Assembly (NCBI RefSeq): GCF_000600975.2
Contig: NZ_KK088649.1
Coordinates: 456,702-520,701, forward strand
DNA length: 64,000 nt
DNA from: Limimaricola hongkongensis DSM 17492
GTDB taxonomy: Bacteria > Pseudomonadota > Alphaproteobacteria > Rhodobacterales > Rhodobacteraceae
Reading direction: 5' to 3'
The first letter of the stretch is position 1, and each line of letters opens with the position of its first letter. A program made the position numbers and the translations under genes. The notes below the pieces were generated by a model that worked only from the letters and a program-made list of their open reading frames with translations, searched no databases and was not told the DNA's origin. Positions 17,671-27,052 of this stretch are shown piece by piece.

Positions 17671-18993
17671 TCAGCCCTCGCGGAAGGCCTTGGCAAAGTA
17701 GTCCGAGAGCGGCTTGACCAGATAGGCCAGCGGCGTGCGCGCGCCGGTGCGGATGAAGGCTTCGACCGGCATGCCGGGGATCAGGGTCATGTCCGCGGGC
17801 ATGCGCTCGATCTCGCCTTCCGACAGCTGGATCTCGGTGCGGTAATAGGACACGGCGCGGCCTTCGTCCTGAAAGGCGTCGGCGGAGATCTGCACGACCT
17901 GCCCGGTCAGCTCCGGGGTGCGGCGCTGGTCGAAGGCGGGCAGGCGCAGGATCACCTCCTGACCGAGATGCAGCTGGTCGATATCGGTCGGCTGCACCTG
18001 CGTGGCGATCACCAGGGGCCGGTCCTGCGGCACGATGTAGAGCACCGGGTCGGCGGGCCGGATCACCGAGCGCGGCGTGTACACGGTGAGCCCGTAGACG
18101 ATGCCGCCCACGGGCGCGCGGATGTCGAGCCGGTCGAGCTGCGTCAGCAGCGCGCGGCGGCGGTTCGACAGCTCGATCTCGTTGAACTGCAGGTCGCGCA
18201 GCTGGCGGATCGCGTCCTGCCGCCGGGTCGAGGAGAGACGCAGGATCTCGATCTCGATCTCGGCGAGACGCCCGCCCGCCTGCGCGGCGGAGGCGCGCAG
18301 CTCGCCCTGTCGGCCAAGCAGCTCGGCCTGCTGGCGTTGCAGCCCGAGCACGCGCGTCGCCTGCGCGAGCCCCCGATCGAGCAGCGATTGCTGGTCGCCC
18401 AGCTCCTCCTCGATCAATTCGAGCTGACGGGCGGTGGACTCCTGCTGGGACTCGATGCCGACGACCTGGTCCTCGATCTGCTCGCGCTGGCGCGCGAGCT
18501 GGTCGGCCTGCTGCTGTTCGCTTTCGAACTGCGCCTCGAGCAGGCGGCGCTGGCCTTCCATCAGCTCGGGCGCGACCGGGTTGTCGGTTTCGAGCAGCAG
18601 CGGGGCGAAGACCAGCTCGTCCGTGTCGTCGCGTTCTGCTTCGAGCCGGGCCCGGCGGGCCAGCACCTCGAGAAGCTGGCCTTCGACCACGGCCAGCTCC
18701 GAGCGCAGCTCCTCGGGGTCGAGCCGGATCAGCATCTGGCCGGCCTCGACCTCGTCGCCCTCGTCGACGAGGATCTCGTCGACGACGCCGCCATCGGGGT
18801 GCTGGACGACCTGTCGGTTCTGGTCGACCTCGATCCGGCCCGACGCCACCACGGCGCCGGAGATCTCGCTCGTCGTGGCCCAGACGCCGAAGCCGCCGAG
18901 CAGCACGATCAGCGCGCCGAAGCCCAGGACGAGCGGGCGCGCCGCCGACCAGGCCGAGGGCGCGTCATCGGGGGAAACGGGGGGGCGGCTCAC
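17671..18993 (-). CDS. HlyD family type I secretion membrane fusion protein
   Basis: A 440-residue periplasmic adaptor linking an inner-membrane ABC exporter to an outer-membrane TolC channel. One N-terminal transmembrane helix (residues ~22-42, LVLGFGALIVLLGGFGVWAT) is followed by the biotinyl-lipoyl half-domain (GGVVDEILVDEGDEVEAGQ). A long Gln/Glu-rich alpha-hairpin coiled coil runs from about residue 110 to 290. The second lipoyl half (IRAPVGGIVYGLTV) and the beta-barrel end follow. It overlaps the ABC gene by 4 bp. No TolC gene or RTX-type substrate is in the window. Confidence 0.94.
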   Translation of the reverse strand: MSRPPVSPDDAPSAWSAARPLVLGFGALIVLLGGFGVWATTSEISGAVVASGRIEVDQNRQVVQHPDGGVVDEILVDEGDEVEAGQMLIRLDPEELRSELAVVEGQLLEVLARRARLEAERDDTDELVFAPLLLETDNPVAPELMEGQRRLLEAQFESEQQQADQLARQREQIEDQVVGIESQQESTARQLELIEEELGDQQSLLDRGLAQATRVLGLQRQQAELLGRQGELRASAAQAGGRLAEIEIEILRLSSTRRQDAIRQLRDLQFNEIELSNRRRALLTQLDRLDIRAPVGGIVYGLTVYTPRSVIRPADPVLYIVPQDRPLVIATQVQPTDIDQLHLGQEVILRLPAFDQRRTPELTGQVVQISADAFQDEGRAVSYYRTEIQLSEGEIERMPADMTLIPGMPVEAFIRTGARTPLAYLVKPLSDYFAKAFREG

Positions 18994-20732
18994 GACACGC
19001 CTCCGCCCTTGCCGCCCGAGGCGGCGATTTCACGGTGGTTCTGCACGGTTTCGCGCAAGACGTCCTCCTTGGGGCCAAAGGCGCGGCGCCCGCCGCCCTC
19101 GATCATCAGGATCATGTCGCATTCGACGATGGCGGCGGGGCGGTGGGCCATGACCAGCACGCATTTCTTCGCCGCCTTGGCGTCGCGGATCGCCTGGTTG
19201 AGCGCGGTGCTGCCGGTGTTGTCGAGATTGGAGTTCGGCTCGTCGAGCACCAGCATCACCGGGTCGCCATACAGCGCGCGCGCAAGGCCGATGCGCTGGA
19301 TCTGGCCGCCCGACAGCCGCCCGCCCTGCGAGGAGACGACCGTGTCGTAGCCATCGGGAAGCTTGAGAATCATGTCATGCGCCGCCGCCGCCTTGGCGGC
19401 GCGGACCACCTCGGCATCATCGGCCTGGGTCGACATCCGGGCGATGTTCTCCTTGATGGTGCCGTCGAACAGCGTGACCTGTTGCGGCAGGTAGCCGATA
19501 TAGCTGCCCAGAACGTCGGGATCGTACTGGTCGAGGCTGGCGCCATCGAGGCGGATCTTGCCCGCCGCCGGGCGCCACAGCCCGGTCAGCGCCCGCGCCA
19601 GCGTCGACTTGCCCGCCCCCGAGGGGCCGATCACCCCGACCGCCTGGCCCGGTTCGACCCGGAAGCTGATCATCCGCAGCGACGCCTGGCTTTCGCCGGG
19701 CGGCAGCACGGTGACCTGTTCGCAGGTCAGCTGCGCACGGGGCCTGGGCAGGTTGGTGCGGCGCTCTTCGGGCGGGATCTCGCCCAGGAGCACCGACAGC
19801 CGCTGCCAGCCTTCGCGGGCGCGCTGGAAGGAGGGCCACTGGTTCACGATCATCTCGATCGGGGCCAGCGCCCGGCCCAGCAGGATCGAGCCGGCGATCA
19901 TCGCGCCGGGCGTGATCGCGCCCTGCAGCACGAGATAGGCGCCAAGGCCGAGCATGCCCGATTGCAGCGCCAGCCGGAACGCCTTGATGATGGCGGAAAA
20001 GCCGCCGCCGGTATCGGTCGCGCCGATCGAGGCGGTGAGCGAGCGCGCCCGCGCTTCGTTCCAGCGCCCGAAGGCCGCGCCGCGCATGCCCAGCGCCTGC
20101 ACCATGTCCGAATCCTGCCGGATCTGCGCGCCGATCTGCTCGGAGCGGAAGGTGGCGGCGTTGCTTTCTTCGAGCTGCTTGCGCGACATCAGCTGGTTGG
20201 CCACCGCCAGCACGATCAGCACCGCCGCCCCGGCCAGGCCGAGAAAGCCCAGGAACGGGTGGAACAGGAAGATCCCGAAGAAGAAGAGCGGCGCGAAGGG
20301 CAGGTCGAAGCTCGATATCAGCGCCGGCGAGGCGATCAGCCGCTGCACGGATTCGAGGTCGCGCTGCGCGGTCGCGGCCTCGGCCCGCGCCTTCTGGCCC
20401 GAGCTGGCGCGCAGCGCCGCGGCAAACACCCGCCGGTCGAGCCGGGCCTGGAACCGCGCCGCGATCCGGCTCATCACCCGGCCCCGCACGAGGTCCAGAA
20501 GACCCATCATCGCGTAGAGAAACACCACCAGCACCGACAGCGCCACCAGCGTCGCCAGCGACCGCGAGCCGAGCACCCGGTCATAGACGTTCAGCATGTA
20601 GAGCGGGCCGGTCAGCATCAGCAGGTTGACGATCAGGCTGAAAATCCCGACGGCCCAGAACAGCCATCGGCTCTGGCTGCGCGCCTCGCGCAACTCCTCG
20701 GCGCCAAGCGCGCTTGCATCGCGTGTCATCAT
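18990..20732 (-). CDS. Type I secretion system permease/ATPase (PrtD-like)
   Basis: A 580-residue fused ABC exporter. The N-terminal ~300 residues hold about six transmembrane helices (WLFWAVGIFSLIVNLLMLTG is the first). The nucleotide-binding domain shows Walker A GPSGAGKSTLARAL, Q-loop GYLPQQVTLFDG, signature LSGGQIQRIGLARAL and Walker B VMLVLDEPNSNLD. There is no C39 peptidase or CLD domain, so it belongs to the PrtD/TIGR01842 group that exports substrates with C-terminal signals. Start MMTRDASAL was chosen; the frame extends to 20858 without family resemblance. It is the first gene of an operon with hlyD. Confidence 0.94.
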   Translation of the reverse strand: MMTRDASALGAEELREARSQSRWLFWAVGIFSLIVNLLMLTGPLYMLNVYDRVLGSRSLATLVALSVLVVFLYAMMGLLDLVRGRVMSRIAARFQARLDRRVFAAALRASSGQKARAEAATAQRDLESVQRLIASPALISSFDLPFAPLFFFGIFLFHPFLGFLGLAGAAVLIVLAVANQLMSRKQLEESNAATFRSEQIGAQIRQDSDMVQALGMRGAAFGRWNEARARSLTASIGATDTGGGFSAIIKAFRLALQSGMLGLGAYLVLQGAITPGAMIAGSILLGRALAPIEMIVNQWPSFQRAREGWQRLSVLLGEIPPEERRTNLPRPRAQLTCEQVTVLPPGESQASLRMISFRVEPGQAVGVIGPSGAGKSTLARALTGLWRPAAGKIRLDGASLDQYDPDVLGSYIGYLPQQVTLFDGTIKENIARMSTQADDAEVVRAAKAAAAHDMILKLPDGYDTVVSSQGGRLSGGQIQRIGLARALYGDPVMLVLDEPNSNLDNTGSTALNQAIRDAKAAKKCVLVMAHRPAAIVECDMILMIEGGGRRAFGPKEDVLRETVQNHREIAASGGKGGGVS

Positions 20733-20894
20733 GTCCTCGTCTTCCACCGGTGACGGGGCCGCTGATTGTTCGTCACCCTCCGTTCCTCTTGAATAAAGCA
20801 ATCCGCGCAATCTGGGTAGCAGCTTGCATGGCGCCGCCGGGTGAATCCGGGGAGGCATCTGGACCGGCGGCGTGGCGCTGCTAGCTTGAAGGTC

Positions 20895-21563
20895 ATGATG
20901 TCTGGAATGTCGTTCATAACCAACCGGCTCACCCTGGCGGTCGCGACGGGGGCGCTGTCCGCCGGGGCGGCCATGGCCACGCCTTACGACGGCACCTACC
21001 GGCCCAGCGCGGACAGCGACTGCAGCCGGGTCGGGGTCGAGGGCGGGGCGCTTCGGATCGAGGACGGGCTGTTCGAGGGAATCGCAAGCGAATGCCGGAT
21101 GACCCGGCCGGTCGACGTGGTCGACATGGACGCCACGCTCTACACGATGGAATGCAGCGCCGGGGAAACCCGCTGGACCGAGCGGGCGCTGCTGATGCAG
21201 GCGGCCGGCGATGACGGGCTGATCATGCTGTGGAACGGCTATGCCTTCCGCTACGCGCGCTGTTCGGCCGAGGCCATCGCAGGCGAGACGCCGCCAGCCA
21301 ACCAGAGCGACGCGGCCGCGCCGGACGACGAACCCGCGCCGGTGGCCGGACCGCCGCCGCGCGTGCTGCTGCCGCGCATCCTGCTGCCCGGGGATGCCGG
21401 CCCGGCGGTTGAGATCGGGGACGATCCTGCCCCGATGCCGGAGGAGGAGCCCCCCGGGGCGGACGCGCCGAAAGAGAGGCCAGAGGACGACACGCCCGAG
21501 GATGCGCCCGACGCCAGCGCCGGCACCTCGGCCCGCGCCTCCGGCGCGGGCGGGGCGGGCTAG
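20895..21563 (+). CDS. Hypothetical secreted protein with acidic/proline-rich tail
   Basis: A 222-residue protein of no family I recognise. Residues after the third Met (MSFITNRLTLAVATGALSAG) form a signal peptide ending near AAMA. A compact globular part of about 100 residues with four Cys (SDCSRVG, ASECRMT, TMECSAGE, RYARCSAE) follows. The last ~85 residues are low-complexity, rich in Pro, Ala, Asp and Glu. Three in-frame ATGs (20895, 20898, 20907) are possible starts. It is divergent from the type I exporter operon, but the Sec signal argues against it being the exporter's substrate. Downstream it converges with the PBP gene, one base apart. Confidence 0.72.
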   Translation: MMSGMSFITNRLTLAVATGALSAGAAMATPYDGTYRPSADSDCSRVGVEGGALRIEDGLFEGIASECRMTRPVDVVDMDATLYTMECSAGETRWTERALLMQAAGDDGLIMLWNGYAFRYARCSAEAIAGETPPANQSDAAAPDDEPAPVAGPPPRVLLPRILLPGDAGPAVEIGDDPAPMPEEEPPGADAPKERPEDDTPEDAPDASAGTSARASGAGGAG

Positions 21564-21564
21564 C

Positions 21565-23874
21565 TCAGTTCGTCGCCGCGCCGAGGATGTTGTTCAGCAC
21601 GTCGAGAATCATCCGCTCGGGCTCGGGCTGCCGCTGAGGTTGCGGCTGTTGCTGCGCCGAGGGCTGCGGCTGGGATTCGGGGGTACCGAGCATTTCGCGC
21701 AGCAGCCGGTCGGTTTCGGGGTCGCTGGCCTGGCCGCCGGAAGGCGACACCTCGCCGGCGGCGATCGCGCCGGGCGCCTGCGGTTCGGGCACCCGCATCG
21801 GCAGCGGTTTCACCTGTTGGCCGTCGAGCACGCCCACCATCGTTTCGCGCCAGATCGTGGCGGGCAACCCGCCGCCGGTGACGCCGGTGAGCGGGCGGTT
21901 GTCGTCGTACCCCATCCAGACACCGGCCACGTAGTCGCCCGCGAAGCCGACGAACCACGCGTCGCGCGCGCCCTGGGTCGTGCCGGTCTTGCCCGCCACC
22001 TCCCAGCCGTCGATCTGCGCCCGCCCGCCGGTGCCGCCGGCCACGACGCGGCTCATCATGTAGGTGAGTTCCTCGGCGGCCTGCTGCGAGATCACCCGCT
22101 CGCCGATGCCACCGCCGGTGCCCATCAGCGGCGTGTCATCGCCCTTGAGCCGCAGCTCCATCAGCCCGTAGGGCGTCACCGACGAGCCGCCATTGAGGAT
22201 GCCGGCATAAGCGCCGGTCATCTCGAGCAGCGTGCTTTCGGACACGCCCAGCGCCAGCGCCGGCCCGGCGGCGAGGTCGCTGTCGATGCCGAACATCGAG
22301 GCCACGGTGCGCACGTTCTCGCGGCCCACCTGTTCGGACACCCGCACCGCGGGGATGTTGCGGCTCTGGGCCAGCGCTTCGGTCAGGGTCACCATCCCGG
22401 CGTATTTGCGGTCGTAATTCTCGGGCGACCACGGCCCCGAGCCGGGGATGTTCATGGTCAGCGGGCTGTCCTCGACGATGTCGAAGGGCTGCATCCCGAG
22501 ATCGAGCGCGGCGGCATAGATGAATGGCTTGAAGGCCGATCCGGTCTGGCGCAGCGCCTGGGTGGCGCGGTTGAAGGCGCCCGAGGCCGAGACGTTGCGC
22601 CCGCCGACCATGGCGCGCACCGCGCCGTCGGCGCTCATCACCACGATCGCGGCCTGCGCCTCGGAGCCGGGGCTGACCCGCTCCTTGAACACCCGCAAGA
22701 GCGCGGTTTCGGCGGCGGTCTGGATGCGCGGGTCGAGCGTGGTGCGGATCACCACGTCCTCGGTGGTGTCGCGGGTGAAGAATTCCGGCCCGGTATCCAT
22801 CACCCAGTCGGCGAAATAGCCGCCCTGATCCTGCTGCGCGGTGGCCGACAGCGTGGCGGGGGCGGCGCGGGCCGCCTCGGCCTGCGCGGCGGTGAGATAG
22901 CCCTGCTCCTCCATCAGCCCGACGATGACGCGCGCCCGGTCCTGGCTGCGCCCGAGATTGTTGGTCGGCGCATAGGTGGTCGGCGCCTTCAGAAGCCCCG
23001 CCAGCATCGCCGCCTCGGCCGGGTCCACCTGTGCCGCGGGCTTGCCGAAATAGCGCTGCGACGCGGCCTCGAAGCCGCGCGTGCCGGCGCCGAGATAGGC
23101 GCGGTTGAGGTAGATCGTCAGGATCTCGTCCTTGGAATAGCGCGCCTCCATCGCCATCGCGTAGGTCGCTTCCTGCACCTTGCGCCACAGCGTGGTGCGG
23201 CGGCAGTCGGCCTCGTATTCGGTCTCGTTCTTCCAGACCTCCGGGTCGAACGGCTTGCCAAGGCACAGAAGCTTGGCGGTCTGCTGGGTGATGGTCGAGC
23301 CGCCATTGCCCGACAAGGGCCCGCGCCCCTCGGAGATGTTGATGCGCATGGCCGAGGCGATGCCCTGCGGATCGACGCCCGGATGCCACCAGAAGCGCCG
23401 GTCCTCGGTGGCGACCACCGCGTTGCGCAGATGCGGGCTGATCGTATCGGCCGTGACCATGCCGCCGAACTGGTCGCCGCGCCATGCGAAGGTGGCGCCG
23501 TCGCGGTCCAGAAGCGTCACCGAGCCCCGCGCACGCCCGTCGACGAGATCGGTCACATCGGGCAGCTGCGCGGCATAATAGGCGACGCCGAGCCCGGTCA
23601 CGAGCCCCAGCGCCACGGCGACACGCCAGCCCACGCCCCAGACCAGGCGCAGCACGAAGCGCAGCACACCGCGCACCAGCGCCGCGGCGACACCCAGCGG
23701 GCCGCGGGGCGTGCGCTCTGCCGCGCGGGGCGCCGCGCGGCGCGTCCGCGTCGTTTTCTTCCCGGCCGGTTTCGCCGGGCCCTTGCCGCCGCCGCCCTTG
23801 CCGCCCTGTCCGGGGGCCGCGCCGTAACGCCGCTCCGCGGTGAGGGGCGGTGTCCTGCCTTTGCTCGCGCTCAT
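21565..23874 (-). CDS. Class A penicillin-binding protein (bifunctional transglycosylase/transpeptidase)
   Basis: A 769-residue peptidoglycan synthase. A Gly/Lys/Arg-rich cytoplasmic N-terminus (residues 1-60) precedes one transmembrane helix (~65-100). The GT51 domain has the catalytic Glu in VVATEDRRFWWHPGVD (E157) and GGSTITQQTAK (193-198). The transpeptidase domain has TGSAFKPFIY (SxxK), SRN in AQSRNIPAVRV and the VAGKTGTTQG triad. The tail is Gln/Pro-rich. Start MSASKGRTPP was chosen since the longer frame runs antisense through glnK. It is probably a PBP1A/1C-type paralogue; which one cannot be fixed from this window. Confidence 0.94.
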   Translation of the reverse strand: MSASKGRTPPLTAERRYGAAPGQGGKGGGGKGPAKPAGKKTTRTRRAAPRAAERTPRGPLGVAAALVRGVLRFVLRLVWGVGWRVAVALGLVTGLGVAYYAAQLPDVTDLVDGRARGSVTLLDRDGATFAWRGDQFGGMVTADTISPHLRNAVVATEDRRFWWHPGVDPQGIASAMRINISEGRGPLSGNGGSTITQQTAKLLCLGKPFDPEVWKNETEYEADCRRTTLWRKVQEATYAMAMEARYSKDEILTIYLNRAYLGAGTRGFEAASQRYFGKPAAQVDPAEAAMLAGLLKAPTTYAPTNNLGRSQDRARVIVGLMEEQGYLTAAQAEAARAAPATLSATAQQDQGGYFADWVMDTGPEFFTRDTTEDVVIRTTLDPRIQTAAETALLRVFKERVSPGSEAQAAIVVMSADGAVRAMVGGRNVSASGAFNRATQALRQTGSAFKPFIYAAALDLGMQPFDIVEDSPLTMNIPGSGPWSPENYDRKYAGMVTLTEALAQSRNIPAVRVSEQVGRENVRTVASMFGIDSDLAAGPALALGVSESTLLEMTGAYAGILNGGSSVTPYGLMELRLKGDDTPLMGTGGGIGERVISQQAAEELTYMMSRVVAGGTGGRAQIDGWEVAGKTGTTQGARDAWFVGFAGDYVAGVWMGYDDNRPLTGVTGGGLPATIWRETMVGVLDGQQVKPLPMRVPEPQAPGAIAAGEVSPSGGQASDPETDRLLREMLGTPESQPQPSAQQQPQPQRQPEPERMILDVLNNILGAATN

Positions 23875-24141
23875 CTGCCGATGCCTGTCCGTTTGGATTG
23901 ACGGCCACCATAGCTGCATCGCGGCGGAATGTTGAGCAGCCGGGTTTTGTCCTGTCGGCTTTTTTATGCCGCCCATGAATCGGGCAGTTCCATGGCAAAG
24001 TGCAAAGATTGTGCATCTCGCCCGGTCCGGGGCGGGTTCGGGGTCGCGCCCCGCTTGCCTGTGGGGCAGGAACGGGCGTTTTTGAGGCAGCCACGGCCCG
24101 CAGCCGGGGCCGTGCCGAACCGACGCCACAAGGGGACCGAC

Positions 24142-24480
24142 GTGAAACTCATCATCGCAACGATCAAGCCGTTCAAGCTTGAGGAGGTGCGCGAGGCGCT
24201 GACCTCCCAGGGCGTCCGCGGCATGATGGTGACCGAGATCAAGGGCTTCGGCTCGCAATCCGGTCATACGGAGATCTATCGTGGCGCCGAATACGCCGTG
24301 AATTTCGTGCCCAAGGTCAAGCTCGAGATCGTGGTGCCCGAAGCCATGGCCGAAACCGTGGTTTCGACCATCGCGCGGGCCGCGCGCACCGACAAGATCG
24401 GCGACGGCAAGATCTTCGTGCTCGATGTCGAAAGCGCCCTGCGGGTGCGCACCGGCGAAACCGACGACGACGCGCTCTGA
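24142..24480 (+). CDS. glnK: Nitrogen regulatory protein P-II (GlnK type)
   Basis: A 112-residue PII signal protein that binds ATP/ADP and 2-oxoglutarate and gates the ammonium channel encoded next. The GTG start at 24142 gives VKLIIATIKPFKLEEVREAL, the family N-terminus, after AGGGGACC. The T-loop has the uridylylation site Tyr51 (RGAEYAVNF) and the C-loop reads ARAARTDKIGDGKIFV. Placement 28 bp upstream of amt marks it as GlnK rather than GlnB. It is expected to be nitrogen controlled (NtrBC), but I could not find a convincing sigma-54 promoter upstream. Confidence 0.95.
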   Translation: MKLIIATIKPFKLEEVREALTSQGVRGMMVTEIKGFGSQSGHTEIYRGAEYAVNFVPKVKLEIVVPEAMAETVVSTIARAARTDKIGDGKIFVLDVESALRVRTGETDDDAL

Positions 24481-24508
24481 GCGTTCCTCCGCAGGAGACC
24501 TGAACAAG

Positions 24509-25879
24509 ATGACCCATTGGAAAACCCCGTTTCGCGGGCTGCTGCCGCTCGCCTGCCTGATGGCCGGACCGGCCTTCGCGCAGGAGGCGCCGCAGGCCGC
24601 CGACCCCGCGGCGGGAATCGCCGCCGCGACCGACACCGCCTTCATCCTCAACTCGCTGCTGTTCCTGATCGGCGGCTTTCTGGTGTTCTGGATGGCGGCC
24701 GGCTTCGCGATGCTCGAAGCCGGGCTGGTGCGCTCCAAGAACGTCGCCATGCAGTGCATGAAGAACGTCTCGCTCTTTTCCTTCGCGGGGATCATGTACT
24801 ACCTGGTCGGCTACAATTTGATGTATCCGCTGGGCAGCTGGTCGATCGGCTCTGACGAGACCGGCGGCTATCTGGGCGCCTTCGGCGTCGCGGTGCTGGA
24901 GGCCGTGGGCATCGGCCGCGACGGGGCCGATGATTACGGCTATGCCGCGACCTCGGGCGATTTCTTCTTCCAGCTGATGTTCGCCGCGACCACCGCCTCG
25001 ATCGTCTCGGGCACGCTGGCTGAGCGGATCAAGCTCTGGCCCTTCCTGATCTTCACCATCGTCCTGACCGGCCTGATCTACCCGATCCAGGCGAGCTGGA
25101 AGTGGGGCGGCGGATTTCTCGACAGCCAGTGGGGCTTTCTCGACTTCGCGGGCTCCACGGTGGTGCATTCGGTCGGCGGCTGGGCGGCGCTGGCGGGGGT
25201 GCTGGTGCTCGGCGCGCGCTCGGGCAAGTTCAAGGATGGCCGGGTGATCCCGATGCCCGGCTCGAACCTCGCGCTGGCCACGCTCGGCACCTTCATCCTG
25301 TGGATGGGCTGGTTCGGCTTCAACGGCGCGTCGCAGCTGGCGATGGGCACGGTGGGCGACGTGGCCGATATCGGCCGGATCTTCGCCAACACCAATGCCG
25401 CCGCCGCCGGTGGCGCGGTCGCCGCGCTGATCCTGACGCAGGTGCTCTACAAGAAGCCCGACATCACCATGGTGCTGAACGGCGCGCTGGCCGGTCTCGT
25501 CTCGATCACCGCCGAGCCGCTGACCCCCTCGCTCGGGGCCGCGACGCTGATCGGCGCGCTGGGCGGGGTGATCGTGGTCTTCGCGATCCCGATGCTCGAC
25601 CGGATGAAGATCGACGACGTGGTCGGCGCCATTCCCGTGCACCTGTTCTGCGGCATCTGGGGCACCATCGCGGTGCTGTTCACCAACCCCGACGCCACCT
25701 TCGCGGGCCAGATCGTCCCGATCGTCATCGTCGGCGCCTTCACCTTCACGGTCAGCCTCGTGGTCTGGATGACGCTCAAGGCGGTGATGGGCATCCGGGT
25801 CGACGAAGAGGTCGAGATGGCGGGGCTCGACATGGCCGAGCTGGGCATGGAGGCCTATCCCGACTTCACCCCGAGCTGA
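24509..25879 (+). CDS. amtB: Ammonium transporter (Amt family)
   Basis: A 456-residue inner-membrane ammonium channel. An N-terminal signal sequence (LLPLACLMAGPAFAQE) precedes ~11 transmembrane helices, as in other Gram-negative Amt proteins. Family segments include AGFAMLEAGLVRSKN, VHSVGGWAALAGVLVLGARSG (first pore His region), ILWMGWFGFNGAS and the second pore His in GAIPVHLFCGIWG. The ATG at 24509 follows AGGAGACC. It forms an operon with glnK, whose product blocks the pore when nitrogen is sufficient. A strong terminator follows. Confidence 0.96.
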   Translation: MTHWKTPFRGLLPLACLMAGPAFAQEAPQAADPAAGIAAATDTAFILNSLLFLIGGFLVFWMAAGFAMLEAGLVRSKNVAMQCMKNVSLFSFAGIMYYLVGYNLMYPLGSWSIGSDETGGYLGAFGVAVLEAVGIGRDGADDYGYAATSGDFFFQLMFAATTASIVSGTLAERIKLWPFLIFTIVLTGLIYPIQASWKWGGGFLDSQWGFLDFAGSTVVHSVGGWAALAGVLVLGARSGKFKDGRVIPMPGSNLALATLGTFILWMGWFGFNGASQLAMGTVGDVADIGRIFANTNAAAAGGAVAALILTQVLYKKPDITMVLNGALAGLVSITAEPLTPSLGAATLIGALGGVIVVFAIPMLDRMKIDDVVGAIPVHLFCGIWGTIAVLFTNPDATFAGQIVPIVIVGAFTFTVSLVVWMTLKAVMGIRVDEEVEMAGLDMAELGMEAYPDFTPS

Positions 25880-25899
25880 CGGGCGAAGCAGGAACATGG

Positions 25900-25925
25900 A
25901 AAAGGCGCCCCTCGGGGCGCCTTTT
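25900..25925. terminator. Bidirectional intrinsic terminator between amtB and the DUF3618 gene
   Basis: The stem GGCGCCC/GGGCGCC with loop CTCG is flanked by AAAA on the left and TTTT on the right. The same hairpin can therefore stop transcription of amtB (plus) and of the convergent DUF3618 operon (minus). Confidence 0.9.
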
Positions 25926-25948
25926 CTCGTTTGTCGAAGAGGCGGCGA

Positions 25949-27052
25949 TCAGTGGCCGCCCGCCTTCTGCTTGGCCTTTTCGGCCTCGGCCTGCGCCGTG
26001 GCGCCGACATCCTTCTTCTCGGCTTCGGATTTCGCGGTGTCGGCGACGTGGTTGGCGGCCTCGCGAGCGCGGCCCTGCACGTCGGCGGCGGCGTCCTTGA
26101 GATCGTCCTGCACGGTCCGGGCAAGACCTTCGGCCTGCTCACGGGCGTCCTCGGCGGTGGCGCGGGCCACGTCGGTCAGCCGGGCGCGCTCCTCCTCGTA
26201 GACATGCCACGCCTCGTCCATCAGGTCGTCGCGATAGGCGCCGAACGCCTCGTCCTCGCGCTGGGTGCGCGGCAGCATCGCGGCCACGGCGGCACCGGCG
26301 GCCATCGCCAGCAGGCCACCCAGGAGCGGCTGCTGCTCGTAGAGACCCTTGGCGCTGTCGCGGCCCTGGCGGGCGTAGTACTCGGCCTTCACCTGCGCTT
26401 CGTAGGCGCGGGTGCGGGCGGCGATGACGCGCTTCTTGCCCTCTTCGGACATGCCATGCGTGCCGTCGGCGATCCGGTCGCGCAGGCTGCGGGCCGAGGC
26501 GCCGGCCGCAACGCCGCGGGCGCGGGCCCGGTCACGGTATTCGCCGAACTTGCCGCGTGCGCCGCCGACCTTGCCGCGCAGGCGGTCCTTCAGGGCGCCG
26601 CCGCGCGACCGCGTCTCGTTCCACGGCGAATCGCCGTGATCCTCGGGCGTGGCGTGGACCGGGCCGCGCGGCTCGTCCATCTTGTCGGTGCCGTATTTGC
26701 GCGACAGGTACGGATCGGCGCCGAGACGGCCCGAGCGGGCATAGTCGCGCTGGTCGCGGTAATCGACCTCGCCAGCATAGCGCGCATCGTCGTCGCGGCC
26801 GCGGGCATTGGACACGGCGAGCCAGGCGAGACCCGCGCCGACCAGCGCGATCGGCACCGGGTTGCGCTGCACCGTGGTGGAGATGGTGCGGCCGATATCG
26901 GAGGCGTTGTCGGTGACGCCGTCGGTCACGGAGCGCATGATTCCGTCGAGCGACAGGCGCTCCTGCAGGTCGTCGATCGTGCGCTGGAGGTCGGAGCGTT
27001 CGGTCTCGATCTCGCGTTCGATCTCTTCGGGGGTGCGGGTCTGGTCAGTCAT
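25949..27052 (-). CDS. DUF3618 domain-containing membrane protein
   Basis: A 367-residue protein whose N-terminus (TPEEIEREIETERSDLQRTI) is the DUF3618 motif, an acidic amphipathic helix that starts a coiled coil. A hydrophobic segment around residue 75 (VPIALVGAGLAWLAV) and another near residue 265 (LLGGLLAMAAGAAVAAML) suggest inner-membrane anchoring. The middle is rich in Arg, Gly and Asp. The C-terminal ~110 residues are Ala/Glu/Lys-rich repeats (AREQAEGLARTVQDDLKDAA), like LEA/apolipoprotein-type stress proteins. It is the last gene of a three-gene operon and overlaps the holin-X gene by 8 bp. Biochemical function is unknown. Confidence 0.85.
   Translation of the reverse strand: MTDQTRTPEEIEREIETERSDLQRTIDDLQERLSLDGIMRSVTDGVTDNASDIGRTISTTVQRNPVPIALVGAGLAWLAVSNARGRDDDARYAGEVDYRDQRDYARSGRLGADPYLSRKYGTDKMDEPRGPVHATPEDHGDSPWNETRSRGGALKDRLRGKVGGARGKFGEYRDRARARGVAAGASARSLRDRIADGTHGMSEEGKKRVIAARTRAYEAQVKAEYYARQGRDSAKGLYEQQPLLGGLLAMAAGAAVAAMLPRTQREDEAFGAYRDDLMDEAWHVYEEERARLTDVARATAEDAREQAEGLARTVQDDLKDAAADVQGRAREAANHVADTAKSEAEKKDVGATAQAEAEKAKQKAGGH

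Noticed and set aside
24001-24015. TGCA-N7-TGCA upstream of glnK as an NtrC site
   Set aside because: The usual NtrC site is TGCAC-N7-GTGCA, two bases longer; the half-sites here are incomplete and no sigma-54 -24/-12 element with correct spacing was found.
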